Source: UBA6522 sp965221035
Lineage (GTDB): Bacteria; Pseudomonadota; Gammaproteobacteria; Steroidobacterales; Rariloculaceae
Direction of reading: 5' to 3'
Assembly: GCA_965221035.1 (NCBI GenBank)
Contig: OZ244860.1
Span: 2,232,001-2,296,000, forward strand
DNA: 64,000 bases
Below, piece after piece: positions 35,041 to 45,639 of the stretch (positions within the stretch are counted from its first letter, which is position 1; each line of letters opens with the position of its first letter). The notes below the pieces were generated by a model that did no database searches, was not told the origin of the DNA, and was given only the letters and a program-made list of their open reading frames with translations. A program made the position numbers and the translations under genes.

Positions 35041-36549
35041 TCAGAGCTCACTAGAATGTAGTGCGTCGACGCGATCCTTCAAGCTCTCGTAGCGAGCGCG
35101 TTCTTCCTCGGAAAGCTCGCCGTCGAGCAGGTTCACATGCTCGAAGGGGTCCACGCTCAGATCGAAAAACCGCTCATCAGCGCCCTGTTCGACGAGAAAC
35201 TTGTAGCGCGCGTCACGAATGGCGTAGTCACCGCCCCTCACACCACCGAGGTCCAGCATGAATTTATCAGCATAGATCCATTCGCGAATGGATTCGCGGT
35301 CGGGGTTGGCGAGATAGGGCATGAGACTCACCGAATCCAGGGTAACGTCGTCAGGCACAGCCTGGTCGACATCGATACCGGCCATGTCGAGAATGGTTGC
35401 GTAGAGGTCGGTCGAATTGGCGAGTGCGTACGAAGTCTCTCCAGCGGCGACGCCTGGTCCGGCGATTATGAACGGGACTACAATCCCGCCATTGTAGACA
35501 GTACCTTTCGAGGAGCCCTGTCGAAATGGTGCTTGTATGTGGGTGCCGGCGGTACCGTTGTCACCGATGAAGATGACGTAGGTATTCTCGAGCACTTCGG
35601 GTCCGATATGTTTGAGTAGGCGACCGATCTCCGTGTCCATTGCTTCGATCATGGCCTTGAAATACGGCCAACCGGCGGACTCCGGGTCGTCCAGCGCCGG
35701 ATCGTCAGACTGGAGCAGCTCGCGTGGTGGCATGTGGATTGGCCCGTGCGGCGTGTTGAAAGCAAGCCAAAGGAGCCAGGGCTCTTCTCGCTCAGCAGGA
35801 TCGCCGAGCCACGCGATCGCGTCGTCGACTTTGACGGTCGGGGCGTAGCCGGTCTCGGTTGAAAACTCGCCGTCAGTTACTTTTACCCAACCAGCGTAAG
35901 TATCGATGCAGCAGTTAAATGGTCCTGCATAGTGATCGAAGCCGATCAGGTTCGGGTGTTCGGTCCAGCCGTTGCGTTTGTCCGCAAGGTGCCACTTTCC
36001 GATAGCAGCTTTGTCGTATCCGAGATCAGACCGGGTGTTGAACGCCTGCGTTAGCGTGAACTCGTCGAGTGAGATGCCCCAGCGGAGGCCCCTCCTGTTG
36101 ACGGGTTTTCCCTCGCGTTTCGCGGCCCTGTCGATGCTTATCGAGTTGTCGGAAGAGACGATAGGCGGTTCTGGCATCTCGCCGTGCGTCTCCGGGCCAA
36201 CAGGTGCACCTAACCCGGTCCTGAATCCGTAGCGGCCTGTCAGGATGGTTGCCCGCGTCGGCGAGCACGATGACTGTGCCCACATGTTGTTGAAGCTGAG
36301 CCCACGTTCCGCGAGCGCGTCGAGCGAGGCGGTCGTCGGCGTATCGGTGCCAACGCCGAACGACTCGAGCGTTTCGATTCCCATGTCATCGCCGATGATG
36401 ACGAGAACATTGGCAGGCGCCCTTTGCTCAGCGTCCACAGCGTGTCCATCTTGTTCTGCGTGCTTAGCCGAGCCGCACGCAGCGACCAGGCCGGTCATCA
36501 GGGCTCCTAGTAAAAAAAGGCGACGCGGCAACATGCTTTGTGAATTCAT
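35041..36549 (-). CDS. Sulfatase lipoprotein
   Basis: About 502 residues from ATG 36549, with GAGGGAAG upstream. The lipobox is in GLVAACGSAK. The alkaline-phosphatase-like fold opens with VLVIIGDDMG (metal Asp pair). The sulfatase motif SSCSPTRATILTGRYGFRTG has Cys for conversion to formylglycine, so a maturation enzyme is needed; none is encoded in the window. Further metal residues are in FIGDNGTAGTH. It should remove sulfate esters from an organic molecule at the cell surface. Together with the TonB receptor and the amidohydrolase it suggests breakdown of a sulfated compound. Confidence 0.87.
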   Translation of the reverse strand: MNSQSMLPRRLFLLGALMTGLVAACGSAKHAEQDGHAVDAEQRAPANVLVIIGDDMGIETLESFGVGTDTPTTASLDALAERGLSFNNMWAQSSCSPTRATILTGRYGFRTGLGAPVGPETHGEMPEPPIVSSDNSISIDRAAKREGKPVNRRGLRWGISLDEFTLTQAFNTRSDLGYDKAAIGKWHLADKRNGWTEHPNLIGFDHYAGPFNCCIDTYAGWVKVTDGEFSTETGYAPTVKVDDAIAWLGDPAEREEPWLLWLAFNTPHGPIHMPPRELLQSDDPALDDPESAGWPYFKAMIEAMDTEIGRLLKHIGPEVLENTYVIFIGDNGTAGTHIQAPFRQGSSKGTVYNGGIVVPFIIAGPGVAAGETSYALANSTDLYATILDMAGIDVDQAVPDDVTLDSVSLMPYLANPDRESIREWIYADKFMLDLGGVRGGDYAIRDARYKFLVEQGADERFFDLSVDPFEHVNLLDGELSEEERARYESLKDRVDALHSSEL

Positions 36550-36794
36550 TCTTCCCTCGCGGTCAAAACGCAACAGATTCAAGCCCACCACTATATCTAC
36601 CGTGCCGTTGTCCATTCAACGCCCGAAGAAATGACGATAGTAGCGAGGCGGAATAGAAATCTCTTTCTAAGACAGTCAGTTATGAGTTCTCTGCGGGGGA
36701 ATCGGTGCGTAGAACTTTTAACTTCTTTGCAATGTACAAACTTCTTATTCTGGCTCGGAAAGAGTGGGGGAATGCAGGCCTGTTATATTTAGAC

Positions 36795-38296
36795 TCAATG
36801 TTGTAGAAATTTCCGCCTGAGGAGGTGGTGAGGTAAGGCGAGATGGGCGTCACTGCTGGTATTGTTGAGTTTGCAGACTGTGACAATGCCGAGCAGGAGG
36901 GGCCATATCTCGTGAGGTTAAGGAAAGCAGATTTGAGGCGGCGAATCAACGGTTGTTTGACGCTGCGCTACGAAGCGCGAGGGCTGACGTCACTTTCGGG
37001 TCTTGAGCTGGTTGGACGGTTTATTCTGCAACTGGATCTACCCGGTAAACTGCGGCGTATAGGCAGTGCGCTACCGCGGAGCGATTTCGGCGGGGACCGG
37101 CTGTCAGTGCTGGTGCTGGCGATGCTGATCGCGGGCGCTCGGCGGGTACGTCACGTGGGTTATTTGCGTGGTGGTCCGCTGGTGGAGCGACTGTGCGGGA
37201 TGGGCCGGTTGCCGAGCTGGCACACTCTGGGGCGCTGGCTGCGGGGTTTCGATGCCGGCGGGGTCAAGGCGCTGCTGTCGGTCAACGAGCGCTTGGTTGG
37301 CGAGGTGATCGAGCGCAGCGGGTTGCGTCATCTGACGCTGGACGTGGACGGTTCGGTGGTGTCGACGGGGCTGAAGGTCGAGGGCGCGCGGCGGGTGTTC
37401 AACCCGCATCGACGCAAGGTGCCGAGTGATTACCCGATCACGGCGTACGAGGCGAACACGGGCCAGGTGTTGCGGGTCGGCAAGCGGGCGGGGAATGTGC
37501 ATGACGGCAAGGCTTCGGTGAGCTTTCTGGACGAGCTGTTCGAGCAGACTGACGCGACGCTTGAGCGGCGCCCGGTGCTGGAAATGCGCATGGATGGGGC
37601 GTTTTTCCGCGAGGACGTGATCGAGGTGCTGGATGCCGAGAGCGTGCAGTACGCGATCAACGTGCCGTTTTGGCGGTGGCTGGGTTTGAAGGAAAGGATT
37701 GCCGAATGCCGGTACTGGGAGCGTGTGGATGCGACGGTGGAGTGCTTCGAGCAGTGGCTTGCCGTGCCGGCCTGGTCGCGCCGGATGCGTGTCGTGGTGT
37801 ACCGCAAGCGCGTCCATCACCGGACTGCGAAGAATTATCAACTCGAACTGTTCGACCCGAACGACGGTCACTTCGAGTACTCGGCCATCGTCACCAACAA
37901 GGCGGTGACCGGGCGCACGTTATGGTTCTTCATGTGCGGCCGTGGTAACCACGAGAAAGTCTATGGGGAACTCAAGGGCGGGTTCGCGTTCGACTGCGTA
38001 CCGATTCAGCGCTATGAGGCCAACAGAGCCTGGCAGGTGTTCAGCGTCATCGCATTCAACCTCATGCGGGCCTTGCAGATCGGCACCGCCGAGCGGCGGT
38101 CCATGAATCGGAAACGGCGAACGATACTGCCGTTTCAAACGATACAGACCCTGCGGTATCGGTTCATCAATCGAGCCGGTTTATTGGTCCAGCCCAACGA
38201 CCGACAAATACTCGATGTGGGCAACAATCCGGTGGTTCGGGAGCGATTCCAAGCCATCGAAAGCGCCCTCGCAGCCTGAGATTTTTGCAACATCAA
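36795..38296 (+). mobile_element. IS1380-family insertion sequence
   Basis: It contains one transposase gene. Imperfect ends ATGTTGTAGAAATTTC (36798-36813) and, read inward from the right, ATGTTGCAAAAATCTC (38278-38293) match at 13 of 16 positions. No target duplication is clear, so the exact borders are approximate. It lies between the sulfatase gene and the two-component pair. Confidence 0.65.
36843..38279 (+). CDS. IS1380-family transposase
   Basis: This 478-residue protein appears intact. The DDE domain shows LTLDVDGSVVSTGLKVEGA (first Asp), MRMDGAFFREDVIEVL (second Asp) and GNHEKVYGELKGGFAFD (Glu), in the order and spacing of IS1380 transposases. The C-terminus carries AWQVFSVIAFNLMRALQ. 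The coding strand has strong third-position GC, unlike the AT-richer flanks, consistent with a recent arrival. Confidence 0.87.
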   Translation: MGVTAGIVEFADCDNAEQEGPYLVRLRKADLRRRINGCLTLRYEARGLTSLSGLELVGRFILQLDLPGKLRRIGSALPRSDFGGDRLSVLVLAMLIAGARRVRHVGYLRGGPLVERLCGMGRLPSWHTLGRWLRGFDAGGVKALLSVNERLVGEVIERSGLRHLTLDVDGSVVSTGLKVEGARRVFNPHRRKVPSDYPITAYEANTGQVLRVGKRAGNVHDGKASVSFLDELFEQTDATLERRPVLEMRMDGAFFREDVIEVLDAESVQYAINVPFWRWLGLKERIAECRYWERVDATVECFEQWLAVPAWSRRMRVVVYRKRVHHRTAKNYQLELFDPNDGHFEYSAIVTNKAVTGRTLWFFMCGRGNHEKVYGELKGGFAFDCVPIQRYEANRAWQVFSVIAFNLMRALQIGTAERRSMNRKRRTILPFQTIQTLRYRFINRAGLLVQPNDRQILDVGNNPVVRERFQAIESALAA

Positions 38297-38405
38297 GGTT
38301 AGGTAGCACTGGCCCTCGGGAGCGTCATATAGCCACAATTCTCTACACGTTTAGTGTTGCGGTGCGACAATTAGGCACTACGTTCGCAAATTGGTTGGAG
38401 TTGCA

Positions 38406-39113
38406 ATGGAAGGTTCTCGGATCCTGTTAATCGACGATGATCAACAGCTTGGGACGCTACTCAAAGCGTTGTTCGGCTCCAAAGGGCACATCGTAGATCT
38501 CGCTCTGGACGGCGAGGAGGGTATTAGCGCAGCGCTGGGCGGTAGCTACGATCTCGTCGTGCTGGACGTAATGCTCCCCAAGAAGAACGGACTCGAAGTG
38601 TTACGCGAGATCAGGCGGTCATCCAATATGCCGGTCATGATGCTGACTGCCAAGGGCGAAAGCTCCGATCGGATAGCTGGATTGGAAATCGGTGCCGACG
38701 ACTATCTTTCAAAGCCGTTCGATCCAGAAGAGCTGCTCTTGCGTGTTCAGGTTATTCTTCGTCGCGAAGCCGGCCGCGAATTGACCGAAGCAGATACCCT
38801 GGTCGTCGGTCCTCTGGTACTGCGCATAAAGCAACACGAGGCCAGCATTGGCGATCGGATCATAAACTTGACTGCTACGGAAGTGCGCGTGCTTGAGGAG
38901 CTCATGCGGTCTCCAGGCAGAGTTCAGTCACGAGAGGTGTTGACGAAACGCAGTCTGGGCCGAGCCAGGGTGGCCTTTGATCGCGCCGTCGACACCCACA
39001 TCAGCCACCTTCGCAAGAAGCTTGGACGCGATTCACTCAATCGCCCGGTGATACGCTGTGTTCGCGGAACCGGCTATCTGCTGGTGCCCGAATGGCAGCC
39101 CCAAGAGCCATGA
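38406..39113 (+). CDS. OmpR-family response regulator (CpxR-like)
   Basis: About 235 residues from ATG 38406, with TTGGAG five bases upstream. The receiver domain starts RILLIDDDQQLG, has the phospho-acceptor Asp in DLVVLDVMLPKKNG, and Lys in DDYLSKPFDPEELLLR. The C-terminal winged helix ends VIRCVRGTGYLLVP. The DDYL.KPF..EELL pattern resembles CpxR. It is followed one base after its stop by the sensor kinase gene, so the two are translated together. Its targets may include the neighbouring catabolic or envelope genes. Confidence 0.9.
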   Translation: MEGSRILLIDDDQQLGTLLKALFGSKGHIVDLALDGEEGISAALGGSYDLVVLDVMLPKKNGLEVLREIRRSSNMPVMMLTAKGESSDRIAGLEIGADDYLSKPFDPEELLLRVQVILRREAGRELTEADTLVVGPLVLRIKQHEASIGDRIINLTATEVRVLEELMRSPGRVQSREVLTKRSLGRARVAFDRAVDTHISHLRKKLGRDSLNRPVIRCVRGTGYLLVPEWQPQEP

Positions 39114-39114
39114 C

Positions 39115-40449
39115 ATGAAAAGCATACTCTGGCGAACCCTACTGTCATTTTGGTTCGTGATCGCCGTGATTCTCGCCGTCGTCGTGTTCACAAGCGTCCG
39201 TGTTGGTCAGCAAGGCAGCGAAGAACTGTATTCGACTTCCGGCCGAGAGATCGTCGACACTGCGACAGACATTTTCGCTGAGGAAGGTATACAAGGTGTT
39301 CGGGAATGGGTGAGCAACCCGCAGACGTTTCCACCAGGGGTGACGTTGTATCTACTGGATGCGGAGGGTGATGACGCGCTAGGTCGTCATTCTATTCCGC
39401 TCTTCCTGTGGCCGCGGTGGAGTGGAGATTTCGTTCAAGGTACCGAAAGAGATGGTGGCGGTACGGGCTCGGGGAAGCGCCTACCCACGCTGGTCGCAGA
39501 AGACGGTACAGTCTACTGGATTGTGGTTGGCCCTGCGCCGCAGCCGAGCCTAGGGGTCTTTGGGATCCCAAGCGTGCAGTGGATTCTCCTACTGACGGCA
39601 CTAGGAGCGTCAGCAATCGCATGCCTGGTATTTACCGAACCGCTGCGACGAAGGCTTTTTCGGCTTGAAGCTGCAGCGGAGTCGCTAGCGAAGGGGGATC
39701 TCGGCGCGCGAGTCAACCTCAAGACCAGCGACGAACTCGGCGCTGTCGGTCAGCAGTTCGACCGCATGGCCGAGCGCATCGAGAAACTGGTCCGCTCGCG
39801 TCATGAACTGTATCGAAACGTCTCGCACGAGATTCGTTCGCCGCTCGCGAGAATTCAGGTCGCCCTGGCGCTCGCACAGGAGGAGCTTGGAAGCGGCAAT
39901 GAGAATATCGAGCGGATCCGCCACGAGACCAAGGTGATCGATACGCTCATGCAGCAGATTATGGAGCTCGCGAAACTAGAGGATTCCGAGCACGAACTTC
40001 AGACCGAAGAATTGGATCTTGTCGAAGTGGTGAGTCTCGTCGTTGACGACGCGCGATTCGAGACGAAGATGCGGAAGAAGTTAGTGAATTGGGACCCGCC
40101 GCAAGATCCGTTCAAGGTTTATGGCGTTGCTGAAATGCTCAGCAGCGCGGTAGAGAATATATTGAGAAACGCAGTTGCCCACTCGCCCGACGACGCCGAG
40201 ATAGACGTTACTTTGATCCGTCGCGATGGAAAAGCGAAACTGCGCATATCGGATCACGGTGACGGCGTCGCCCAGTCAGAACTCGAGCAGATCTTTGAAC
40301 CGTTCTACAAGCTAGGCAGCGCGCAAGGCGGTGCCGGGCTCGGTTTGGCAATTACCACAACAGCGGTCTCGTTGATGAATGGGACGATAGAGGCTACACA
40401 GACGGCTGGCGGCGGTCTTGAGGTCACGATAATGCTGCCGCTCGCGTAG
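39115..40449 (+). CDS. Sensor histidine kinase (CpxA-like)
   Basis: This 444-residue protein starts at ATG 39115, directly after the regulator stop. Topology: helix at about 9-29, a periplasmic domain of about 130 residues, helix near 163-183 (WILLLTALGASAIACLVF), HAMP region, then HisKA with the phospho-acceptor His in NVSHEIRSPLARIQVAL. ATPase boxes are ENILRNAVAHSP (N), RISDHGDGV (G1) and GGAGLGLAI (G2). The architecture and the SLAKGDLGARV HAMP segment resemble CpxA. It senses an envelope signal that cannot be named. Confidence 0.9.
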   Translation: MKSILWRTLLSFWFVIAVILAVVVFTSVRVGQQGSEELYSTSGREIVDTATDIFAEEGIQGVREWVSNPQTFPPGVTLYLLDAEGDDALGRHSIPLFLWPRWSGDFVQGTERDGGGTGSGKRLPTLVAEDGTVYWIVVGPAPQPSLGVFGIPSVQWILLLTALGASAIACLVFTEPLRRRLFRLEAAAESLAKGDLGARVNLKTSDELGAVGQQFDRMAERIEKLVRSRHELYRNVSHEIRSPLARIQVALALAQEELGSGNENIERIRHETKVIDTLMQQIMELAKLEDSEHELQTEELDLVEVVSLVVDDARFETKMRKKLVNWDPPQDPFKVYGVAEMLSSAVENILRNAVAHSPDDAEIDVTLIRRDGKAKLRISDHGDGVAQSELEQIFEPFYKLGSAQGGAGLGLAITTTAVSLMNGTIEATQTAGGGLEVTIMLPLA

Positions 40450-40470
40450 TGACCAGAAAATACATGTGAA

Positions 40471-40528
40471 TTGTAGCGTTTCATAAGAATTGTCGAACCG
40501 CTTGTTCGACTTTTGTCCGCTACGTATC
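40471..40528 (-). repeat. 58-bp dispersed repeat, copy C
   Basis: Read on the minus strand it begins GATACGTAGCGGACAAAA and ends AAACGCTACAA. Its centre can fold as GTCGAAC-AAGCG-GTTCGAC, a perfect seven-pair hairpin that is imperfect in copies A and B. It lies between the sensor kinase gene and the second Fic gene, at the right edge of the island and inverted relative to copies A and B. Confidence 0.8.
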
Positions 40529-40627
40529 GTCGGATGCAAGCAAGCAATCGCAGTTCGCAAAGCGTCACTACTTTGCAAACTGACCACATCGAAATTACTT
40601 GTGCCGGGATACCGGCAGGAGATTCAA

Positions 40628-41779
40628 CTACCTGAGTGCATTCAGATAGCCTCGATAGTGGTACACACGGTCACGCTTCCTCTGCCCGAGTTCAGCAAGA
40701 ACGCCAACATCCTTGAGCACGTTGATTGCTTTGGTGGCGGTTGGTTTGGTAGTGCCCAACAATTCCGTTACCAGCGGCATCGACACAACAGGATGAGACG
40801 GCAATAGCTCGAATAGCTGCAACGCAGAGACGGTCACGTTTGTTGCCTCAAGCAAGTTTCGCCGGTCTCGACCAATTAACGCATGTATGTCGCTGGCCGT
40901 CTGGCACGCATCCGCCGCAACGTCTGCAATGCCGTCCAGAAAAAACGCAAACCAGCCAGTCCAGTCCCCGCTGGCTCTGACGCCATCCAGGCGCTGGTAG
41001 TAGGCGGCCTGATTTGTTTTCAAATACAGGCTCAAGTACAGGAGCGGTCTGTCCAGAATCTCCCAGTATGACAGCAGCAACGAGATGAGCATGCGGCCTA
41101 GCCGTCCATTGCCATCCAAGTACGGATGTATCGTTTCAAACTGGACATGCGCGGCTGCAACGCGCAGTAGTGCTGGGAGTTCGTCTTCTGCGTGTATATA
41201 TCGTTCCAGGTCAGTGAGCAGATCTCTGACGCGATCCGCCGGTGGCGGAACGAAGACAGCATTGCCAGGCCGCGTGCCGCCTATCCACACCTGCGACAGG
41301 CGAATCTCACCGGGCTGTTTGTTTTCGCCGCGCACGCCCTGCATAAGGCGGCGGTGGCATTCATCGAGCAGACGTACGGAGATTGGAAGTCCAGTATCGG
41401 ATTCGAGCTCGCCGAAAGCGTAGTTGACGGCACGGACATAGTTCGCGACTTCTTCAACGTCAGCACGGTCCGACGAGCCGGACTGCCCGGTCTCCTCGAA
41501 TGAAAATACATCGACGAGGGTGGCTTGCGTGCCTTCGATCTCCGAACTCAGAAATGCCTCTTTCCGAACAAAGGAATAGGCGAACCAATCCTGCGACGGA
41601 ATCATCTCGCCAGCGAGACGCAAGCGGTCGAGCGCAGCCTCCGCACGTCGCAGCGGCTCTGCCAGCCTTGCGAGGTCTTGCTTCGTCAAGGCGGGCGGCA
41701 AGGCATTGGGAATGAACGCGCTGACATACTCCCCGCCGACTGCCGTCATGATGTGTGTGCCAGTTGGCTTTCCGGTCAT
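40628..41779 (-). CDS. Fic-family protein with Fic_N domain and winged helix
   Basis: About 383 residues from ATG 41779 (MTGKPTGTHIM). The frame stays open to 41869, but that stretch is the operator-like region. An N-terminal Fic_N segment contains the inhibitory motif SSEIEGT (class II). The active site is HPYLDGNGRLGR. A C-terminal winged helix reads SMPLVTELLGTTKPTATKAINVL. It is a different subfamily from the Fic protein at 19050. Three evenly spaced palindromes lie just upstream of its start, so self-repression through the winged helix is likely. Confidence 0.88.
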   Translation of the reverse strand: MTGKPTGTHIMTAVGGEYVSAFIPNALPPALTKQDLARLAEPLRRAEAALDRLRLAGEMIPSQDWFAYSFVRKEAFLSSEIEGTQATLVDVFSFEETGQSGSSDRADVEEVANYVRAVNYAFGELESDTGLPISVRLLDECHRRLMQGVRGENKQPGEIRLSQVWIGGTRPGNAVFVPPPADRVRDLLTDLERYIHAEDELPALLRVAAAHVQFETIHPYLDGNGRLGRMLISLLLSYWEILDRPLLYLSLYLKTNQAAYYQRLDGVRASGDWTGWFAFFLDGIADVAADACQTASDIHALIGRDRRNLLEATNVTVSALQLFELLPSHPVVSMPLVTELLGTTKPTATKAINVLKDVGVLAELGQRKRDRVYHYRGYLNALR

Positions 41780-41780
41780 A

Positions 41781-41858
41781 GTAAAGCAGTATTTACTAGA
41801 ATGGCCTGAAAGTAAAGCGCTCTTTACCAACCTGCCCTGCGAGTAAACCTGGGTTTGC
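41781..41858 (-). promoter_or_regulatory. Three phased 16-bp palindromes upstream of the Fic gene
   Basis: GTAAAGCAGTATTTAC (41781-41796), GTAAAGCGCTCTTTAC (41812-41827) and the looser GTAAACCTGGGTTTGC (41843-41858) start exactly 31 bases apart, close to three helical turns. They lie immediately before the Fic start at 41779. Binding of three dimers on one DNA face is the natural reading. Confidence 0.75.
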
Positions 41859-41969
41859 CAAGGGCGCATGAAAGCGAAAAAAGCGCGGCGCCAGCCAGCA
41901 CCAAGACATCAAGGTCGCCGACGACGAGCGCGGCGAGAAGGCGGTTGCCGTGACTTGGATTGGGAAACT

Positions 41970-42045
<76 letters not shown>

Positions 42046-42198
42046 CCGGGCGGAGGCGGTATTAGACCGGTGCGCTCACGGCAGAGTCAAGAGGTCCCCG
42101 CCCGTGCTGCTCGGGTAAACTTCAATTCAAGGGAACACGGTGCCCACGTTGCGGCGGACGCGAGGCGGGCGCGAACCATCAAGGAACAGACACCAGTC

Positions 42199-44145
<1,947 letters not shown>

Positions 44146-44180
44146 TCAATCGGCGAGGCCAGGGGCTTTGCCAACGACTG

Positions 44181-44294
44181 CTATGACCCGCGGGTACGGT
44201 CCTCCGAATTTTCGGCACGGTTTGCCATCACAAACAGAAACAGACCTACGGCCAACACCATAAGGCAACCAATCAACATGGGAAGGAAACCCAT
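44181..44294 (-). CDS. 37-residue single-helix membrane peptide
   Basis: ATG 44294 opens MGFLPMLIGCLMVLAVGLFL followed by FVMANRAENSEDRTRGS, one membrane helix with a short charged tail. GGGAG lies about eight bases upstream. The ATG overlaps the TGA of another small hydrophobic frame (TGATG), suggesting coupled translation. No family recognised. Confidence 0.5.
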   Translation of the reverse strand: MGFLPMLIGCLMVLAVGLFLFVMANRAENSEDRTRGS

Positions 44295-44411
44295 CAGGAT
44301 AACTCCCTGATTCTTGCGCATCCGACGACGCCCAGTATAACGCCGACGGAAAACGGAATTAGTCCGTACCAATAGGGTGACTCGCCTATGATCGCGGCAA
44401 ATTCGGGGGAC
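44294..44411 (-). CDS. Possible small membrane peptide without a normal start codon
   Basis: A minus-strand frame reads EFAAIIGESPYWYGLIPFS, then VGVILGVVGCARIRELS and TGA at 44294-44296. The composition is that of a small membrane protein, and GGAGG lies just upstream. However, no ATG, GTG or TTG is in frame near the ribosome site. It overlaps the end of the larger membrane protein gene and its TGA overlaps the next ATG. It may use a rare start, be translated by reinitiation, or be a start-lost gene. Confidence 0.35.
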
Positions 44412-45486
44412 CTCCATTCCCTATCTCTTGCCTGATCTCCCTGATGTCCCTGATGTCCCGGTCGATGGTCGAGGTCAGCGCCAGCAGGCGCATGGTCAGG
44501 GGCTTGGTGACCTTCAGCGCGAGCGCGAGAAAGACCAGCGGCAGGATCAGGTTCTTCACCGCGATCAGCACCAGCAGGCGGGTCAGGTACTCCGCCAGCT
44601 GCGCGGCTCGGTCGAGCAGGGTCGGCAGAATGGAAAAATCGGGCATCCGCACGTCGGGAATCACCCGGTCCGCCACGGCGCGGAACCGGTCGAGCAGACT
44701 TCGTTGTTCTTCCTGAGCCGGTAGCTCGGTTTGCTGATCGTCCTGACTCTCCTGGTCCTCCTGGCCCTCCTGGTTCAGCTGGCCCTGTGGATTTCCGCGG
44801 CCATCCTCGACCGCAAGTTGATCCAGGATTTGTTGATCATCAACGGATATTTCCTCGCTGACGATCGAAAGCTCCCCGCTCTGGCGGTCGATTTCGGGTT
44901 GCAGCAGGGCCAGGGCGGCGAAATGGCTAACCAACACAAAGACCGGCACGATGAAGCGTACGACCGCTGCGACGACAAAAATCTTCACCGCCGCGCGACA
45001 AAACCGATCAACTGGACCGACCCCGGGCACACCCATAGCCCGCCTCCGCCACAGCACGGCCAGCGTCGACAGCGTGACAACCCCAAGCAATGCGAATACC
45101 CATCTGAAACCGGCGCTCGACACGAAGGCGAGGACGACTTCCTGTAGCAGGAGCGATCCGATGGCCAGAACCATGATCGACGAAAATCGCTCAACCGCAT
45201 CGTTGACCGGATCGAGTGCCTCGCCGACGCTAAGCGAACCCACCACGGCATTCACTTCCGCGCTCTGAAACACCGAAACGGCAGCGTTTATGCCCCGCGC
45301 CAGCAGGTATAGGCCGAAAGACTCTGCTGTCGTCTGGCCCAAACGTTCGTCGGCGAGCTCGTCCAACGTTCCGTGGGTGGAAATGACGCTCAACGCCAGC
45401 ACGACCACCAGAAAGGCGGGCAAGCGGTATCCGGAACCCCGGCGGGAACGGGGCGTTACGTCGCCGACTTGCTTGCTCTCGTCCAA
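44386..45486 (-). CDS. Membrane protein with central Gln/Glu/Asp-rich segment
   Basis: This 366-residue protein begins at TTG 45486. There is an N-terminal helix (LPAFLVVVLALSVIS) and a second group of helices (SSIMVLAIGSLLLQEVVLAF, WVFALLGVVTLSTLAVL and AAVKIFVVAAVVRFIVPVF). Next comes a low-complexity region rich in Q, E and D (NQEGQEDQESQDDQQ), a helix (LLVLIAVKNLILPLVFLAL) and a repeated C-terminal DRDIRDIREIRQEI. No family recognised. The acidic segment is probably outside the cytoplasm. It is followed on the same strand by the two tiny membrane ORFs, overlapping the first. Confidence 0.65.
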   Translation of the reverse strand: MDESKQVGDVTPRSRRGSGYRLPAFLVVVLALSVISTHGTLDELADERLGQTTAESFGLYLLARGINAAVSVFQSAEVNAVVGSLSVGEALDPVNDAVERFSSIMVLAIGSLLLQEVVLAFVSSAGFRWVFALLGVVTLSTLAVLWRRRAMGVPGVGPVDRFCRAAVKIFVVAAVVRFIVPVFVLVSHFAALALLQPEIDRQSGELSIVSEEISVDDQQILDQLAVEDGRGNPQGQLNQEGQEDQESQDDQQTELPAQEEQRSLLDRFRAVADRVIPDVRMPDFSILPTLLDRAAQLAEYLTRLLVLIAVKNLILPLVFLALALKVTKPLTMRLLALTSTIDRDIRDIREIRQEIGNGGPPNLPRS

Positions 45487-45639
45487 CCTGGTCTACGTCC
45501 TGCCTGGCCTTGGCACGAATGGTGACACTCTCCGCGGGTGTCGCCTTCCATGGTTTGAAATCCTGTCGTGCTACCGATCATCTCACAGACTGGCGTGTCA
45601 TATACTGGCCCGAACCGGAACAACTTGTACTTAGGCTGA

